Below, piece by piece: positions 1 through 9,083 of a stretch of DNA of 64,000 nt. Position 1 is the stretch's first letter, and every line of letters starts with the position of its first letter. This DNA is from Lutibacter sp. A64 (GTDB lineage: Bacteria > Bacteroidota > Bacteroidia > Flavobacteriales > Flavobacteriaceae), in assembly GCF_022429565.1 (NCBI RefSeq), contig NZ_CP092487.1, positions 777,001 to 841,000 on the forward strand, in the 5' to 3' direction. The position numbers and the translations under genes were made by a program. A model generated the notes under the pieces. That model was not told where the DNA came from. It was given only the letters and a program-made list of their open reading frames with translations, and searched no databases.

Positions 1-880
1 CATTTATAAAAGTACATTCATTACTATTTTCAAAATATCTAACAAATTCCCAAGCATCATTGTTAGCTCCAGGAGCAGTTCCAGCAGGTGAGTTATCTAC
101 TTTTTTCCAAAGTGTACAATTAAAATAGATTTCAGTTTCAGGTTGATATACTACTTCTTCAATATATTTTTCGGCACCATCGTAAAGTTTATATTCTTCA
201 ACTAAACTCCAGTTATATTCACTTTCTCCAGGAGTAGACCAAGAACCTACTTCGTTTATTTTTTCCCAGATGTTATTGTCATAATAAACTTTCATTCCAG
301 GTTGGTAAGTCATAGATTTATCAAATTCAGGTACTCCATTATAAAAAGTACAATTACCCCCATCATAATAATTAACAAATTCCCAAGCACCATAGCTTTT
401 TCCAGGAGTAGTCCCAGCACCAGACTTATTTATTTTTTTCCAGATGGTACAATTGTAATATACCTCCATATCAGTTGGGTATATCATATTTGCATCATAT
501 TCAAGAACTCCATTGTAAAAAGTACAATCACCTTGATCGTAATATTCAACAAATTCCCAAGCATCATAACTATTTCCTGGTTCAGTACCAGCTGGTGAAT
601 TATTTATTTTTTCCCAAGTCATACAGTTATAATATACTATATCTCCAGCATTATAACTCTGATTTTTATTATACTTTTTAATGGCACCATAAACTTGTTC
701 CTCTTTGTCTTGGCTTATAAGATTTATTGGAGAATTTAGTATGTTACTAAAGTCTGATACGGTAGTTGTATTTTTACTATTTAAGTCGGTATATTTATTT
801 TCAAAGTTTTTTGCTTCACTAGTTTGAAGGCTCAATAAAACTATAAAAATAAATAATAAATTGTGTTTGTGGGGATACAT
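1..880 (-). CDS. Secreted protein with tandem CBM5/12-like repeats (3' end outside window)
   Basis: An open frame of 293 codons starts at ATG 880 and continues past the left edge without a stop. The first ~23 residues form a signal peptide (hydrophobic LLFIFIVLLSLQ, then SEA). After a ~45-residue linker come four units of ~60 residues, at about 66-124, 125-182, 183-235 and 238-293. Each has the pattern Y-x-x-G/T-x-x-V-Y-Y-x-C-x-x-W-x-K-I-N, then P-A-G-T-x-P-G and a D/G-A-W-E-F-V ending. Spaced Trp/Tyr with a PG-S-x-W-x-x-V ending resembles carbohydrate-binding modules of family 5/12 (chitin-binding type 3). The third unit is the most diverged (YDNNIW, no Cys). Unit 4 ends in TFIN where others have TFYNG. 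A catalytic domain may lie further on; it is not visible. The binding role is inference. Confidence 0.75.
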   Translation of the reverse strand, partial: MYPHKHNLLFIFIVLLSLQTSEAKNFENKYTDLNSKNTTTVSDFSNILNSPINLISQDKEEQVYGAIKKYNKNQSYNAGDIVYYNCMTWEKINNSPAGTEPGNSYDAWEFVEYYDQGDCTFYNGVLEYDANMIYPTDMEVYYNCTIWKKINKSGAGTTPGKSYGAWEFVNYYDGGNCTFYNGVPEFDKSMTYQPGMKVYYDNNIWEKINEVGSWSTPGESEYNWSLVEEYKLYDGAEKYIEEVVYQPETEIYFNCTLWKKVDNSPAGTAPGANNDAWEFVRYFENSNECTFIN

Positions 881-898
881 CTTATTATAAATTTTGTG

Positions 899-906
899 CA
901 AATATA
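899..906 (-). promoter_or_regulatory. Bacteroidota -7 promoter element
   Basis: The minus strand reads TATATTTG, matching TAnnTTTG, 18 bases before the ATG of the repeat protein. No well-spaced TTTG -33 box is seen. Confidence 0.45.
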
Positions 907-1056
907 TGCTCAATAAAGAGTTATATTTTTACAAATTAACGGATGGTATGAAAAAGCTAATAATTGGTAACTATTTCTTTACCGTAGGATAATACACACT
1001 TTAAAATAGTTGATTTAAAGGTTTATAAATATAAAATTTATAATGAATAGGTGTTT

Positions 1057-1218
1057 CTAAATCATATTATTGAGGTTTACACAGGTTTCACATTCTTCAA
1101 GTGTAATATTAGCTAAACGTATAGCTTCATTTTTTAAGGTTGTAGCGTTTTTATGTGCAGAATTTTTAATTTCAGCAGCTTTATAGTAACCAATTTTAGT
1201 ATTTAAGGTTGTGCCTTA
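1057..1218 (-). pseudogene. C-terminal remnant of class II fumarase (FumC/AspA superfamily)
   Basis: Reading the minus strand from about 1218 to the TAG at 1057-1059 gives ~53 codons starting G-T-T-L-N-T-K-I-G-Y-Y-K-A-A-E-I and ending N-N-M-I-stop. The pattern aLNxxIGYxxAAxIAxxAHKxxxTLKxxAxxLGxxTxEEFDxxVxPxxM is the C-terminal domain of class II fumarases and aspartate ammonia-lyases. In-frame TAA just before the GTT and the lack of any upstream match show that only the tail survives. Diverged positions (LANIT for LGYLT, CETCV for FDEWV) agree with decay. It lies 139 bp from, and antiparallel to, the intact class I fumarase. Fumarase rather than aspartase is an inference from the neighbour. 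Confidence 0.7.
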
Positions 1219-1312
1219 TATTAATAAGTCTGTAATTAAATTTCTTTAAAAGTTATTAATAAAAAGGATAAATAAACCTTTTTTGTAGCAGCTGTTTTTT
1301 ACTTCCATTTTG

Positions 1313-1320
1313 TATATTTG
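1313..1320 (+). promoter_or_regulatory. -7 promoter element of fumarase gene
   Basis: TATATTTG matches TAnnTTTG and ends 36 bases before the fumarase ATG. The expected TTTG about 19-20 bases upstream is absent; a T-rich run is there instead. Confidence 0.5.
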
Positions 1321-1356
1321 CAGGAGTAAAAATAAAGTTACAAAAAAATATATAAG

Positions 1357-2964
1357 ATGTCTGAATTTAAATATCAAAAGCCGTTTCCTATTACAAAGGA
1401 CACTACAAAGTATCGTTTATTAACTAAAGAACATGTTTCTGTAGTGGAGTTTGATGGACGAAAAATTTTAAAAGTAGCACCTGAAGGTCTTGAATTTCTT
1501 TCGCAAGCAGCATACCATGATGTGTCTTTTTACTTGAGAGCTTCTCATTTAGAAAAGTTAGAAAAGATTCTTAAAGATCCTGAAGCTACGGATAACGATC
1601 GTTTTGTTGCATATACTATGTTATTAAACCAAATGGTAGCAGCTTCTGGAGAATTGCCAACTTGTCAAGATACAGGAACTGCAATTTGTGTAGGAAAAAA
1701 AGGTGAAGATGTATATACTGGTGTGGATGATGCAGAATATATTTCAAAAGGTGTTTATAATACTTATGAAACTGATAATCTTCGTTTTTCTCAAATTGTT
1801 CCTCAAACAATGTTGAAAGAAAAAAATTCAGGTACAAATTTACCAGCTCAAATTGATATTTATGCAGCTACTGGAAATACCTATGAATTTTTATTTATTA
1901 CAAAAGGTGGTGGTTCTGCTAATAAAACATACTTATATCAAATGACAAAGTCTTTGTTGACTGAAGAAAATTTAACCAATTTTGTTGAGCAACATATAAT
2001 GGACTTAGGAACAGCGGCTTGTCCGCCTTACCATTTAGCATTTGTAATTGGTGGTACTTCGGCAGAAGCAAATTTAGCAGTTGTTAAAAAAGCATCGGCT
2101 GGATATTTAGATCATTTACCAACAGAAGGAAATGATGGAGGTCAAGCTTTTAGAGATTTAGAATGGGAAGAAAAAATAACAAAAATTTGTAGAGAAAGTG
2201 GAGTAGGAGCTCAATTTGGAGGTAAATATTTTGTACATGATGTACGTGTTATTCGTTTACCTCGTCACGCAGCATCTTGTCCTGTTGGTTTAGGAGTAAG
2301 TTGTAGTGCAGATAGAAATGTAAAAGCTAAAATAACAGAAGAAGGTATTTTTCTTGAACAACTAGAAAAAAATCCTGAGAAATTTTTACCAAAAGAAGCT
2401 CCACATTTAAAAGATGCTGTTGAGTTAGATTTAGATCAGCCAATGGATAAAATTCGTGAAGAGCTTTCTAAATATCCTGTAAAAACTCGTTTTAGTTTAA
2501 GAGGAACTTTAATTGTAGCTAGAGATATGGCACATGCAAGAATTAGTGAAATGCTTGCAAATGGTGAAGAAATGCCACAATATTTTAAAGACCATCCAAT
2601 TTATTATGCTGGACCAGCAAAAACACCTAAAGGAATGGCTTCTGGTAGTTTTGGACCAACAACGGCTGGTCGTATGGATCCTTATGTAGGTCCTTTCCAA
2701 AAAGTTGGTGGTAGTATGGTAATGGTTGCAAAAGGTAATAGATCACTTCAAGTTACTGAAGCTTGTAAAGCTAATGGAGGATTTTATTTAGGTTCTATTG
2801 GTGGTCCTGCTGCAATTTTAGCTAAAAATAGTATTAAATCTGTTGAAGTAGTTGATTTTCCAGAATTAGGAATGGAAGCTGTTCGTAAAATTAGAATTGA
2901 AGATTTTCCAGCGTTTTTATTAGTTGATGATAAAGGAAATGACTTTTTTGCTGAATTTAAATAG
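1357..2964 (+). CDS. fumA: Fumarate hydratase, class I (iron-sulfur dependent)
   Basis: The 535-residue protein matches the single-chain class I fumarase (FumA/FumB type) over its whole length. These enzymes interconvert fumarate and L-malate in the citric acid cycle in the cytoplasm. The three expected [4Fe-4S] ligands are visible: Cys103 in PTCQDTGTA, Cys222 in GTAACPPYH and Cys316 in [11 protein letters not shown]. The C-terminal beta domain (roughly 370-535) holds the swivelling [12 protein letters not shown] segment. The gene stands alone with its own -7 box. A broken class II fumarase lies just upstream on the other strand, so this oxygen-sensitive form is probably the only fumarase at this locus. 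Confidence 0.95.
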   Translation: MSEFKYQKPFPITKDTTKYRLLTKEHVSVVEFDGRKILKVAPEGLEFLSQAAYHDVSFYLRASHLEKLEKILKDPEATDNDRFVAYTMLLNQMVAASGELPTCQDTGTAICVGKKGEDVYTGVDDAEYISKGVYNTYETDNLRFSQIVPQTMLKEKNSGTNLPAQIDIYAATGNTYEFLFITKGGGSANKTYLYQMTKSLLTEENLTNFVEQHIMDLGTAACPPYHLAFVIGGTSAEANLAVVKKASAGYLDHLPTEGNDGGQAFRDLEWEEKITKICRESGVGAQFGGKYFVHDVRVIRLPRHAASCPVGLGVSCSADRNVKAKITEEGIFLEQLEKNPEKFLPKEAPHLKDAVELDLDQPMDKIREELSKYPVKTRFSLRGTLIVARDMAHARISEMLANGEEMPQYFKDHPIYYAGPAKTPKGMASGSFGPTTAGRMDPYVGPFQKVGGSMVMVAKGNRSLQVTEACKANGGFYLGSIGGPAAILAKNSIKSVEVVDFPELGMEAVRKIRIEDFPAFLLVDDKGNDFFAEFK

Positions 2965-3034
2965 GAATATTTAAAGGTTTAAAATTTCATTTAAATAAAT
3001 TATAAAAGTAGTATGTTTAATTAAAAATAAATAT

Positions 3035-3042
3035 TATTTTTG
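3035..3042 (+). promoter_or_regulatory. -7 promoter element of small membrane protein gene
   Basis: TATTTTTG fits TAnnTTTG and ends 26 bases before the ATG at 3069. No clear -33 box. Confidence 0.35.
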
Positions 3043-3068
3043 TAAAAATTAAATAAGATATAAAAGTT

Positions 3069-3236
3069 ATGGATTTATCTCAGTTTTCTGGTTTTTTAGT
3101 ATTTTTAGGAGTCTTTACAATGGGATTTTGGTTGATGTTGTTTTTATTAACATTTGCAATTCCTTATTGGATATTTGGCGCAGCTAAAGAAGCTTGGAAA
3201 TATAGAAAAGAAGGTAGAGCAATACCTAAAAAATAA
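3069..3236 (+). CDS. Small hydrophobic protein, 55 aa
   Basis: A short frame begins MDLSQFSGFL and ends RAIPKK, followed by a strong terminator. Residues ~8-40 are hydrophobic and would form one or two membrane spans (SGFLVFLGVFTMGFWLMLFL, then LTFAIPYWIFG). The rest is a short basic tail (KEAWKYRKEGRAIPKK). A -7 box upstream and a terminator downstream make this a plausible single-gene unit. I do not recognise the family, and function is unknown. Confidence 0.6.
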   Translation: MDLSQFSGFLVFLGVFTMGFWLMLFLLTFAIPYWIFGAAKEAWKYRKEGRAIPKK

Positions 3237-3256
3237 TTTAGGTTCTAATATATATA

Positions 3257-3287
3257 AAAGGGTAATTGAAAAATTACCCTTTTTTTT
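3257..3287 (+). terminator. Intrinsic terminator after 55-aa gene
   Basis: An 11-bp perfect stem (AAAGGGTAATT/AATTACCCTTT) with a 4-base loop is followed by a run of T. Confidence 0.85.
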
Positions 3288-3478
3288 GGTTTATATTTTA
3301 AGCGTTTATTTTAATTAAAGCTATTTAGTTATTCCTTTACAATAAGAAATTTGTGAGTCTTTGAGTTTTTATAATAATTGATTTACAGTAAGTTAAGGTT
3401 CTGAAATAAATTTAGAATGGTGCGAATAGAAGTTTAAAAAAATTGTATGATATAGTGTAATACTTGAATTTAAGATAT

Positions 3479-3512
3479 AAAAAAAGGACAATTATTTAAT
3501 TGTCCTTTTTTT
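3479..3512 (-). terminator. Intrinsic terminator of the 3526 receptor gene
   Basis: The stem GGACAATT/AATTGTCC is flanked by A-run and T-run, so it can work in both directions. It sits 14 bases past the stop codon of the minus-strand receptor gene. The stretch between 3288 and 3478 holds no gene I can see. Confidence 0.8.
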
Positions 3513-3525
3513 ATTTTTTAGTTAG

Positions 3526-5946
3526 TTATGCTTTAAACATTTCATCACCACCACCATCATCAAAGCCACCGCCTTGAGGTCTTTCTCGTTTCTTTTGTTG
3601 ATTAAATCTATATGTAAAGTTTAACATAATTTGTCGTTCTCTCCATTGAAATTCTCCTTTAGATATTGTTGTTTCAGTGTATGTGGTAGATTCTCTTTTT
3701 CTTGTATTAAATAAATCACTTACATTTAAAGCTAAAGTAGCATTTTCGTTAAAAATATCTTTGCTAAAGGCTAAGTTTACCATAAGCATACTTTCTCTTT
3801 TAGATACAGCACCTTCGTTTGGGCCCATATAAAAACCAGTTGTTTGCCAGTCTATTGCACCTGGTAAAGTAATTCTAGAAACCATTCTAGTATACCAGTT
3901 AACATCGTCAGAATCGTAATTAATACCTGCATATTCTCCATCAGTTACAGATTTAAAGAAGTTAAAACTGTTGTTTAATTTCCACCATTTAAAAGGAGTG
4001 TAGTTTGTTGTGAATTCAAATCCATAACGGTCTTGAGAACTAAGGTTTATTGGGTTGGTTATTAATACTAAAGCTTGTTCACCATCAACATCTCTGTATT
4101 CTTCGGTTTGCACCATTTCTATATTATTAATAGAGTGGTTATAATACATAGAGGTGTTAAATGTAAATTTATCCCATCTTTTTAAATATCCTAAATCAAA
4201 TGAGTTTGTATAAGTTGGGTCTAGGTTTACATTTCCTTTTCTAACGTGAGTTTCACTTGTTCTTGATTCAAAAGGATTTAAAAACCAACTTCTTGGACGT
4301 CTTAATCTTCTGCTATATCCTAATGTTAAACTTTCAGTATCATTAAATTCTAAGCCTAGATTTACAGTAGGGAAAAGTTCAGTAAATTTTTTATTATAAA
4401 CTTCATCAGTTTCAACTAAATTAATTTTTCTGTCAGTTGTTTCAGATCTTAAACCCAATAAATAAGAGAATTTATCTATTTTTTTCCCGTATTGTGTATA
4501 AACAGCATAAACGTCTTGATCGAAATTTAAAAGGTTGGACAAATCTGTGTCATTTACAAATGCACCATTTTCATAATTTTCAACTCTATAATCAGTAGTT
4601 AATTCGTCTAATGTGGCTTTAAAACCAAATTCGAATTGTGCAGTTTCTCCAAGTGGTAAAACATAATCTGCTTGTACTAAAATATCTTTAGATTCTTCAT
4701 CTGTAAAATTATTTTCATCATTAGTATTGATAATAGCATCACTATCTTCAGTACTTTTTCCGTATTGAAAATCTAATGTTAATTTGTGTCCGTCTGTTTT
4801 AAAATCTTGTGTAAAGTTTAAAGAATATTCTATAGTTTCATCTAAATCACTTTCAAGTTCAATACGTTCGTAGGTGCTATCTAATATATAGTCAGCATCT
4901 AATAGGCTGTTAATATTTGTTGCAATGTCTTCACCATCAGATTTTCTATACAATACAGAACCTGTTAAAGAGCTGTTGTCACTTAAAAAATACTCAATTC
5001 CAAATGTTGTATTAAATCTATTATTTTCTCTTTCGTAGGTTGTTTGTTCATCTCTATAGCTAGTAATAGCTCCGTTGTCATCAAAGTAAGTAGTTTTGTT
5101 ACTAGAATTTCCAGGTGCATTGCTATAATTATAACCAGTGCTGTTAAAGAAATTTACTTTTTTAGTACGGTAATTTAGGTTAACAGAAGCTCCAAAATTA
5201 TCTGGGTTACCAGCATTTGCAGTTAAAGAACCATTAAAACCTAGGGCTTTTCCTTTTCGTAATACAATATTTAAAATTCCAGCAGTTCCTTCGGCATCAT
5301 AACGTGCAGATGGACTTGTTATTACTTCTACTTTTTCTATTGCATCGGAAGGTAATTGCCTTAAGGCATCTGTACCATTTAAACCTACTAAACCAGAAGG
5401 TTTTCCATTTATTAAAATTTGAACATTTTCATTACCACGTAAACTTACATTACCTTCTACATCAACAGTAACAGAAGGTACGTTATCTAAAACATCGGAA
5501 GCAGAGCCACCTTTAACAGTCATATCTTTACCAACGTTGTATATTTTTTTATCTAAACGAATTTCAACAGTACTTTTTTCAGCTATAATTTCTACTTCAT
5601 CAAGAGCTTGTGCGTCAAGTTGTAAATAAATTACGCCTAAATCTGTTGTTTTTGAAATGTCTTTATTAAGAAGTGTTTGTGTTTTAAAAGAAATAAATTC
5701 TATTGAAATATTATAAGTTCCTTTTGCTACTTGTATATCAAATTCACCATTTACATCTGTAATTCCTCCTGTAACAATGTTTCCATCTAAAGATTTAACC
5801 ACTATTGTAGCATATTCTAAAGGTTGTTTAGTGTCATTGTCAATCACTTTCCCTAAAATAGAAATTTTTTCTATAGGTTCGTAAGTTTTGGCATTTACGC
5901 TTGTGGCAAATAAACTTATTAAAATTAAAAATACAATATTTTTCAT
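3526..5946 (-). CDS. Outer membrane beta-barrel receptor (TonB-dependent-like, OMP_b-brl_3 type)
   Basis: 806 residues. Residues 1-19 are a signal peptide ending SVNA. Residues ~27-112 form a CarboxypepD_reg-like Ig-fold domain (ISILGKVIDNDTKQPLEYA). Residues ~145-235 look like a plug domain, with VLDNVPSVTVDVEGNVSLRG and the SARYDAEGTAGILNI segment. The rest is a long beta-barrel with alternating aromatic strands, ending MLNFTYRF. An unusual low-complexity tail (RERPQGGGFDDGGGDEMFKA) follows. Proteins of this build sit in the outer membrane; some import ligands with TonB, but no clear TonB box is seen and the substrate is unknown. It is a paralogue of the gene at 6546, with arsC between them on the same strand. 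Confidence 0.85.
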   Translation of the reverse strand: MKNIVFLILISLFATSVNAKTYEPIEKISILGKVIDNDTKQPLEYATIVVKSLDGNIVTGGITDVNGEFDIQVAKGTYNISIEFISFKTQTLLNKDISKTTDLGVIYLQLDAQALDEVEIIAEKSTVEIRLDKKIYNVGKDMTVKGGSASDVLDNVPSVTVDVEGNVSLRGNENVQILINGKPSGLVGLNGTDALRQLPSDAIEKVEVITSPSARYDAEGTAGILNIVLRKGKALGFNGSLTANAGNPDNFGASVNLNYRTKKVNFFNSTGYNYSNAPGNSSNKTTYFDDNGAITSYRDEQTTYERENNRFNTTFGIEYFLSDNSSLTGSVLYRKSDGEDIATNINSLLDADYILDSTYERIELESDLDETIEYSLNFTQDFKTDGHKLTLDFQYGKSTEDSDAIINTNDENNFTDEESKDILVQADYVLPLGETAQFEFGFKATLDELTTDYRVENYENGAFVNDTDLSNLLNFDQDVYAVYTQYGKKIDKFSYLLGLRSETTDRKINLVETDEVYNKKFTELFPTVNLGLEFNDTESLTLGYSRRLRRPRSWFLNPFESRTSETHVRKGNVNLDPTYTNSFDLGYLKRWDKFTFNTSMYYNHSINNIEMVQTEEYRDVDGEQALVLITNPINLSSQDRYGFEFTTNYTPFKWWKLNNSFNFFKSVTDGEYAGINYDSDDVNWYTRMVSRITLPGAIDWQTTGFYMGPNEGAVSKRESMLMVNLAFSKDIFNENATLALNVSDLFNTRKRESTTYTETTISKGEFQWRERQIMLNFTYRFNQQKKRERPQGGGFDDGGGDEMFKA

Positions 5947-6177
5947 GAATTATCTATTAGTTTAATATAGTGCAAATATAGCTTAGCCTAGACTTCTTTT
6001 ATGTTAATGAGTGTTAATGTCTGTTTGATGTAATTAATACATTGTTAAACAAAAACAATACAATAAAAATTTATATAACCTACTAATTATTAGTCTGTTA
6101 AACTAGTTTTTATTAAATTATAATTTAGGGTAATAACTATTTAAGCAGGTTTTGAGGTGTTAAAAAAAACTTAAATT

Positions 6178-6516
6178 TTATAAAATAGATTTTATTATTT
6201 CTGGAGGTCTACCAACTACAGCTTTGTCATTATTTACAACAATTGGTCTTTCAATAAGTTTTGGGTTTTCTACCATTGCAGTAATTATTTCAGCATCAGA
6301 TAGTTCTAAGTCTTTGAATTTTTCTTTCCATATAGCTTCGTTTTTTCTAACTAAATCTATAGGAGAAATTTTTAGTAGTTTAATAATATTTGTTAATTCT
6401 TCCTTTGAAATTGGAGTTTCTAAGTATTTTATTGTTTCAAAAGTTAATTTAGATGCTTCTAGAATAGCTAAGCCTTGTCTACTTTTGCTGCAACGAGGAT
6501 TGTGATATATTTTCAT
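6178..6516 (-). CDS. arsC: ArsC-family arsenate reductase (glutaredoxin type)
   Basis: 112 residues, normal for ArsC/YffB-like thioredoxin-fold proteins. Cys9 sits in HNPRCSKSR, like the catalytic Cys12 of E. coli ArsC (HNPACGTSR). Arg57 (DLVRKNE), Arg90 (LIERPIV) and Arg103 (VGRPPE) correspond to the three arginines that hold arsenate in the plasmid R773 enzyme. The reaction is glutathione/glutaredoxin-dependent reduction of arsenate to arsenite. No arsenite exporter or ArsR lies nearby. The gene starts 30 bp after the stop of the second receptor gene and may be its transcriptional tail. A non-arsenate role is possible. Confidence 0.85.
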   Translation of the reverse strand: MKIYHNPRCSKSRQGLAILEASKLTFETIKYLETPISKEELTNIIKLLKISPIDLVRKNEAIWKEKFKDLELSDAEIITAMVENPKLIERPIVVNNDKAVVGRPPEIIKSIL

Positions 6517-6545
6517 TTTATTTATTTTGCTGCAAAAATAGTAAT

Positions 6546-8933
6546 TTAATAGGTTGGCTTAATATCTTTTTTATCAAAATCAATTGTTCTATTCTTTTTA
6601 CTTTGATTGATACGGTAGGTAAAAGAAAGTAGTATTGTACGATATTTATTTTTTATAAAGCTTTTAGAAAAATAATTGGTGTCATAACGATCTCTATCTG
6701 TTTTATTTGATAAAAATAAATCGTCAATTTTTAAACTTAATGAAGCATTATTTTTTAATAAATCTTTTTTAATTGCTGCACTTGCATACGAATACGCTTT
6801 TCTTGTTGAATAAGGTCCAATAGATTTTAGTTTGTGATTTCCGTTTATTTGAAAATCTATTATTTTTGGTATTCTTAATTGTGTAAATAAGCTAAAAGAA
6901 CCGTTAGTGCTTTTAGAATTATAGTCTAAAGTAATTGTTTTATTTGCCGTATTTTGTGTTGTAAACGTGCCTTTTTGATCGAAGTTATAGATGTTTATGT
7001 TTCCGGTAAAACTTAGCATTCTACTTGCTTTATAAGTAGCACTAATATTTATACCATAATAATTTACTTTACCTAAATTTATAGGCATAGTAATTATTTT
7101 ATTAATATTGTTTACTTGTTCGCCAGTTTCATAGGTTACATTTTGCCAATAATCTTTAAAAGTCTGAAAATAGATACTTGGTATAAAAGTAAATTTATTA
7201 CTGTAGCTAGAAAAACCTAAATTAAATCCATCTATATAAATTGGCTCTAGTGTTGGGTTTCCTATAAAAGAAGATGTTTCACTATATTTTTCTTCAAAAG
7301 GTCTTAATTGTTCATAACCAGGTGTAAACATATGTTGAGAAAAACTAAAAGTTAAGTTTTTTGTATCATTTATTAGGTATTCTAACGAAATTGAAGGTAA
7401 AAGTTTATGATACTTATCTTTTTGAATATTATTTTGGTTTAAATATTCAGTTTTCATGTCAATAAATTCAGCTCGTAAACCTATACCGTAATAAAATTTT
7501 TCGGATTGATGTTCAAATTCTATATAAGCTGCATTTATTTTTTCACTATAATCTATTGTAGTTAATTCATTTGTTGTTTGCTTAAAAGGTAATTTAAAAT
7601 AATCTCCTTTAAAGCCAATATAATAGGTAGTATTTTTATTAATAGGATTAATATATTCTAATTCAACGGATGTACTTGTGGCTTTATTTTCTTCAATATA
7701 ACTGTCATTTGTAAAGTTTGAATTAGAGTTTGTAATATTATTATCAAATTTATCGTTGTCTTTACTAAAAGTTACTGATGTAGAAAAAACGTGGCCTTCT
7801 TTTTTAAATGAATGCGTAAAGTCTGTTGCAAGCTCAACCATTTCATTCTGAAAATCGCCATAAAGATTTCTATCATTCAATTCAGTTAAACTATACCCTG
7901 AATCAAATATTTTTGAAGTTGTTAAAGTGTTACTATTGCTGTTTGTGTTAACGTAATTAATACTTGTATTTAATATACTGTTTTTTGAAAAGTTAAATTC
8001 TACCCCTACAGTACCGTATAATACTTTTTTATTGTTTTTAAATAAACTGTTTTCATTTAAAAATGAAGTAGTTGTGTTGTTTTCTAAATATTCGTTTTCT
8101 GATAATGAATTTTCTACAGTTGTACTTTTATTAAAGGAAGAATTAAAATAAAAGTTGGCAAGTTCATTTTTGTTATTAATAGTAACTAAACCACCATAAT
8201 AATCTTTGTGTCCACCAGTTGTAGTTAATGAAGCGTTTAAGCCATAATCTTTACCTTTTTTTAAAATAATATTTATAACACTTAAAGCAGAACTACTATA
8301 TTTTGCTCCAGGGTTAGTGATAACTACAATATTTTCTATGGCACCTGCAGGAAGCGACTTTAAAGCTTCTTCACTAGAAAGTGAGGATGATTTGCCATTA
8401 ATCATAACTTGAACGTGACCTTGACCTTGCACAGAAATTTCTCCATTAGAATCTACTGAAACAGATGGGATATTTTTTAAAATATCGCTAGCAACACCGC
8501 CAGAAGTTTCAAGGTCTTTTTCTATATTGTAAACTATTTTATTAGGTTTAAAATCTATTGTTTTTTTTGCGCCTATAATTTCAATTTCATTTAAAAATTC
8601 GGTATCTGTTTCTAACGTAATAGTGCCAATATTTGTGTTTTTAGTAATGTTTGATAAATCAATCTTTTTTGATTCAAATGAAACAAACTCAACAAAAGCA
8701 TCATAAACCCCTTTTTTAACTTCAATCTTAAATTTACCTTTAGCATTGGTAATAGTACCATATTTAATACTGTTAGATGTTTTATTTTTAAATATAATAG
8801 TTGCGTCTTCTAAAGGTTTTTTAGAAATGCCATCAATTATTTTTCCTGAAATTGTATAAGTTTGGGGGTTATTGTTTTGACTATAATTAACTAGAGGGGT
8901 AAGTATTATTAAAAATAAAAATATCCGTCTCAT
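6546..8933 (-). CDS. Outer membrane beta-barrel receptor, paralogue of the 3526 gene
   Basis: A longer frame opens at 8960, but ATG 8933 gives a clean signal peptide (MRRIFLFLIILTPLVNYSQ), so I choose it; 795 residues. The order matches the neighbour: CarboxypepD_reg-like domain (~22-108, TISGKIIDGISKKPLEDA), plug-like region (SDILKNIPSVSVDSNGEISV, then PGAKYSSSALSVINI) and an outer-membrane barrel ending LLSFTYRIN. The C-terminus is lysine-rich (KKNRTIDFDKKDIKPTY), unlike the Gly/Asp tail of its paralogue. Likely outer-membrane location; ligand unknown. It probably leads a short operon with arsC. Confidence 0.83.
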   Translation of the reverse strand: MRRIFLFLIILTPLVNYSQNNNPQTYTISGKIIDGISKKPLEDATIIFKNKTSNSIKYGTITNAKGKFKIEVKKGVYDAFVEFVSFESKKIDLSNITKNTNIGTITLETDTEFLNEIEIIGAKKTIDFKPNKIVYNIEKDLETSGGVASDILKNIPSVSVDSNGEISVQGQGHVQVMINGKSSSLSSEEALKSLPAGAIENIVVITNPGAKYSSSALSVINIILKKGKDYGLNASLTTTGGHKDYYGGLVTINNKNELANFYFNSSFNKSTTVENSLSENEYLENNTTTSFLNENSLFKNNKKVLYGTVGVEFNFSKNSILNTSINYVNTNSNSNTLTTSKIFDSGYSLTELNDRNLYGDFQNEMVELATDFTHSFKKEGHVFSTSVTFSKDNDKFDNNITNSNSNFTNDSYIEENKATSTSVELEYINPINKNTTYYIGFKGDYFKLPFKQTTNELTTIDYSEKINAAYIEFEHQSEKFYYGIGLRAEFIDMKTEYLNQNNIQKDKYHKLLPSISLEYLINDTKNLTFSFSQHMFTPGYEQLRPFEEKYSETSSFIGNPTLEPIYIDGFNLGFSSYSNKFTFIPSIYFQTFKDYWQNVTYETGEQVNNINKIITMPINLGKVNYYGINISATYKASRMLSFTGNINIYNFDQKGTFTTQNTANKTITLDYNSKSTNGSFSLFTQLRIPKIIDFQINGNHKLKSIGPYSTRKAYSYASAAIKKDLLKNNASLSLKIDDLFLSNKTDRDRYDTNYFSKSFIKNKYRTILLSFTYRINQSKKNRTIDFDKKDIKPTY

Positions 8934-9083
8934 AAAAACACTTTTTATTAAACATAACAATTTTTGTATTATTAGAATAATTACAATTTGAATGCATGCT
9001 AATGTACTAAATATTGTTTAAAACCTGCCGATTATTTAGTTTTTTTTACCATTTATTGTGTTTTAAGCTTTTTTATTTTTTTG

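Noticed and set aside
302..681. Plus-strand frames of 98 and 68 codons
   Set aside because: They lie opposite the repeat-protein gene on the minus strand, which has a signal peptide and repeated domains; the plus frames have no start signal or family features.
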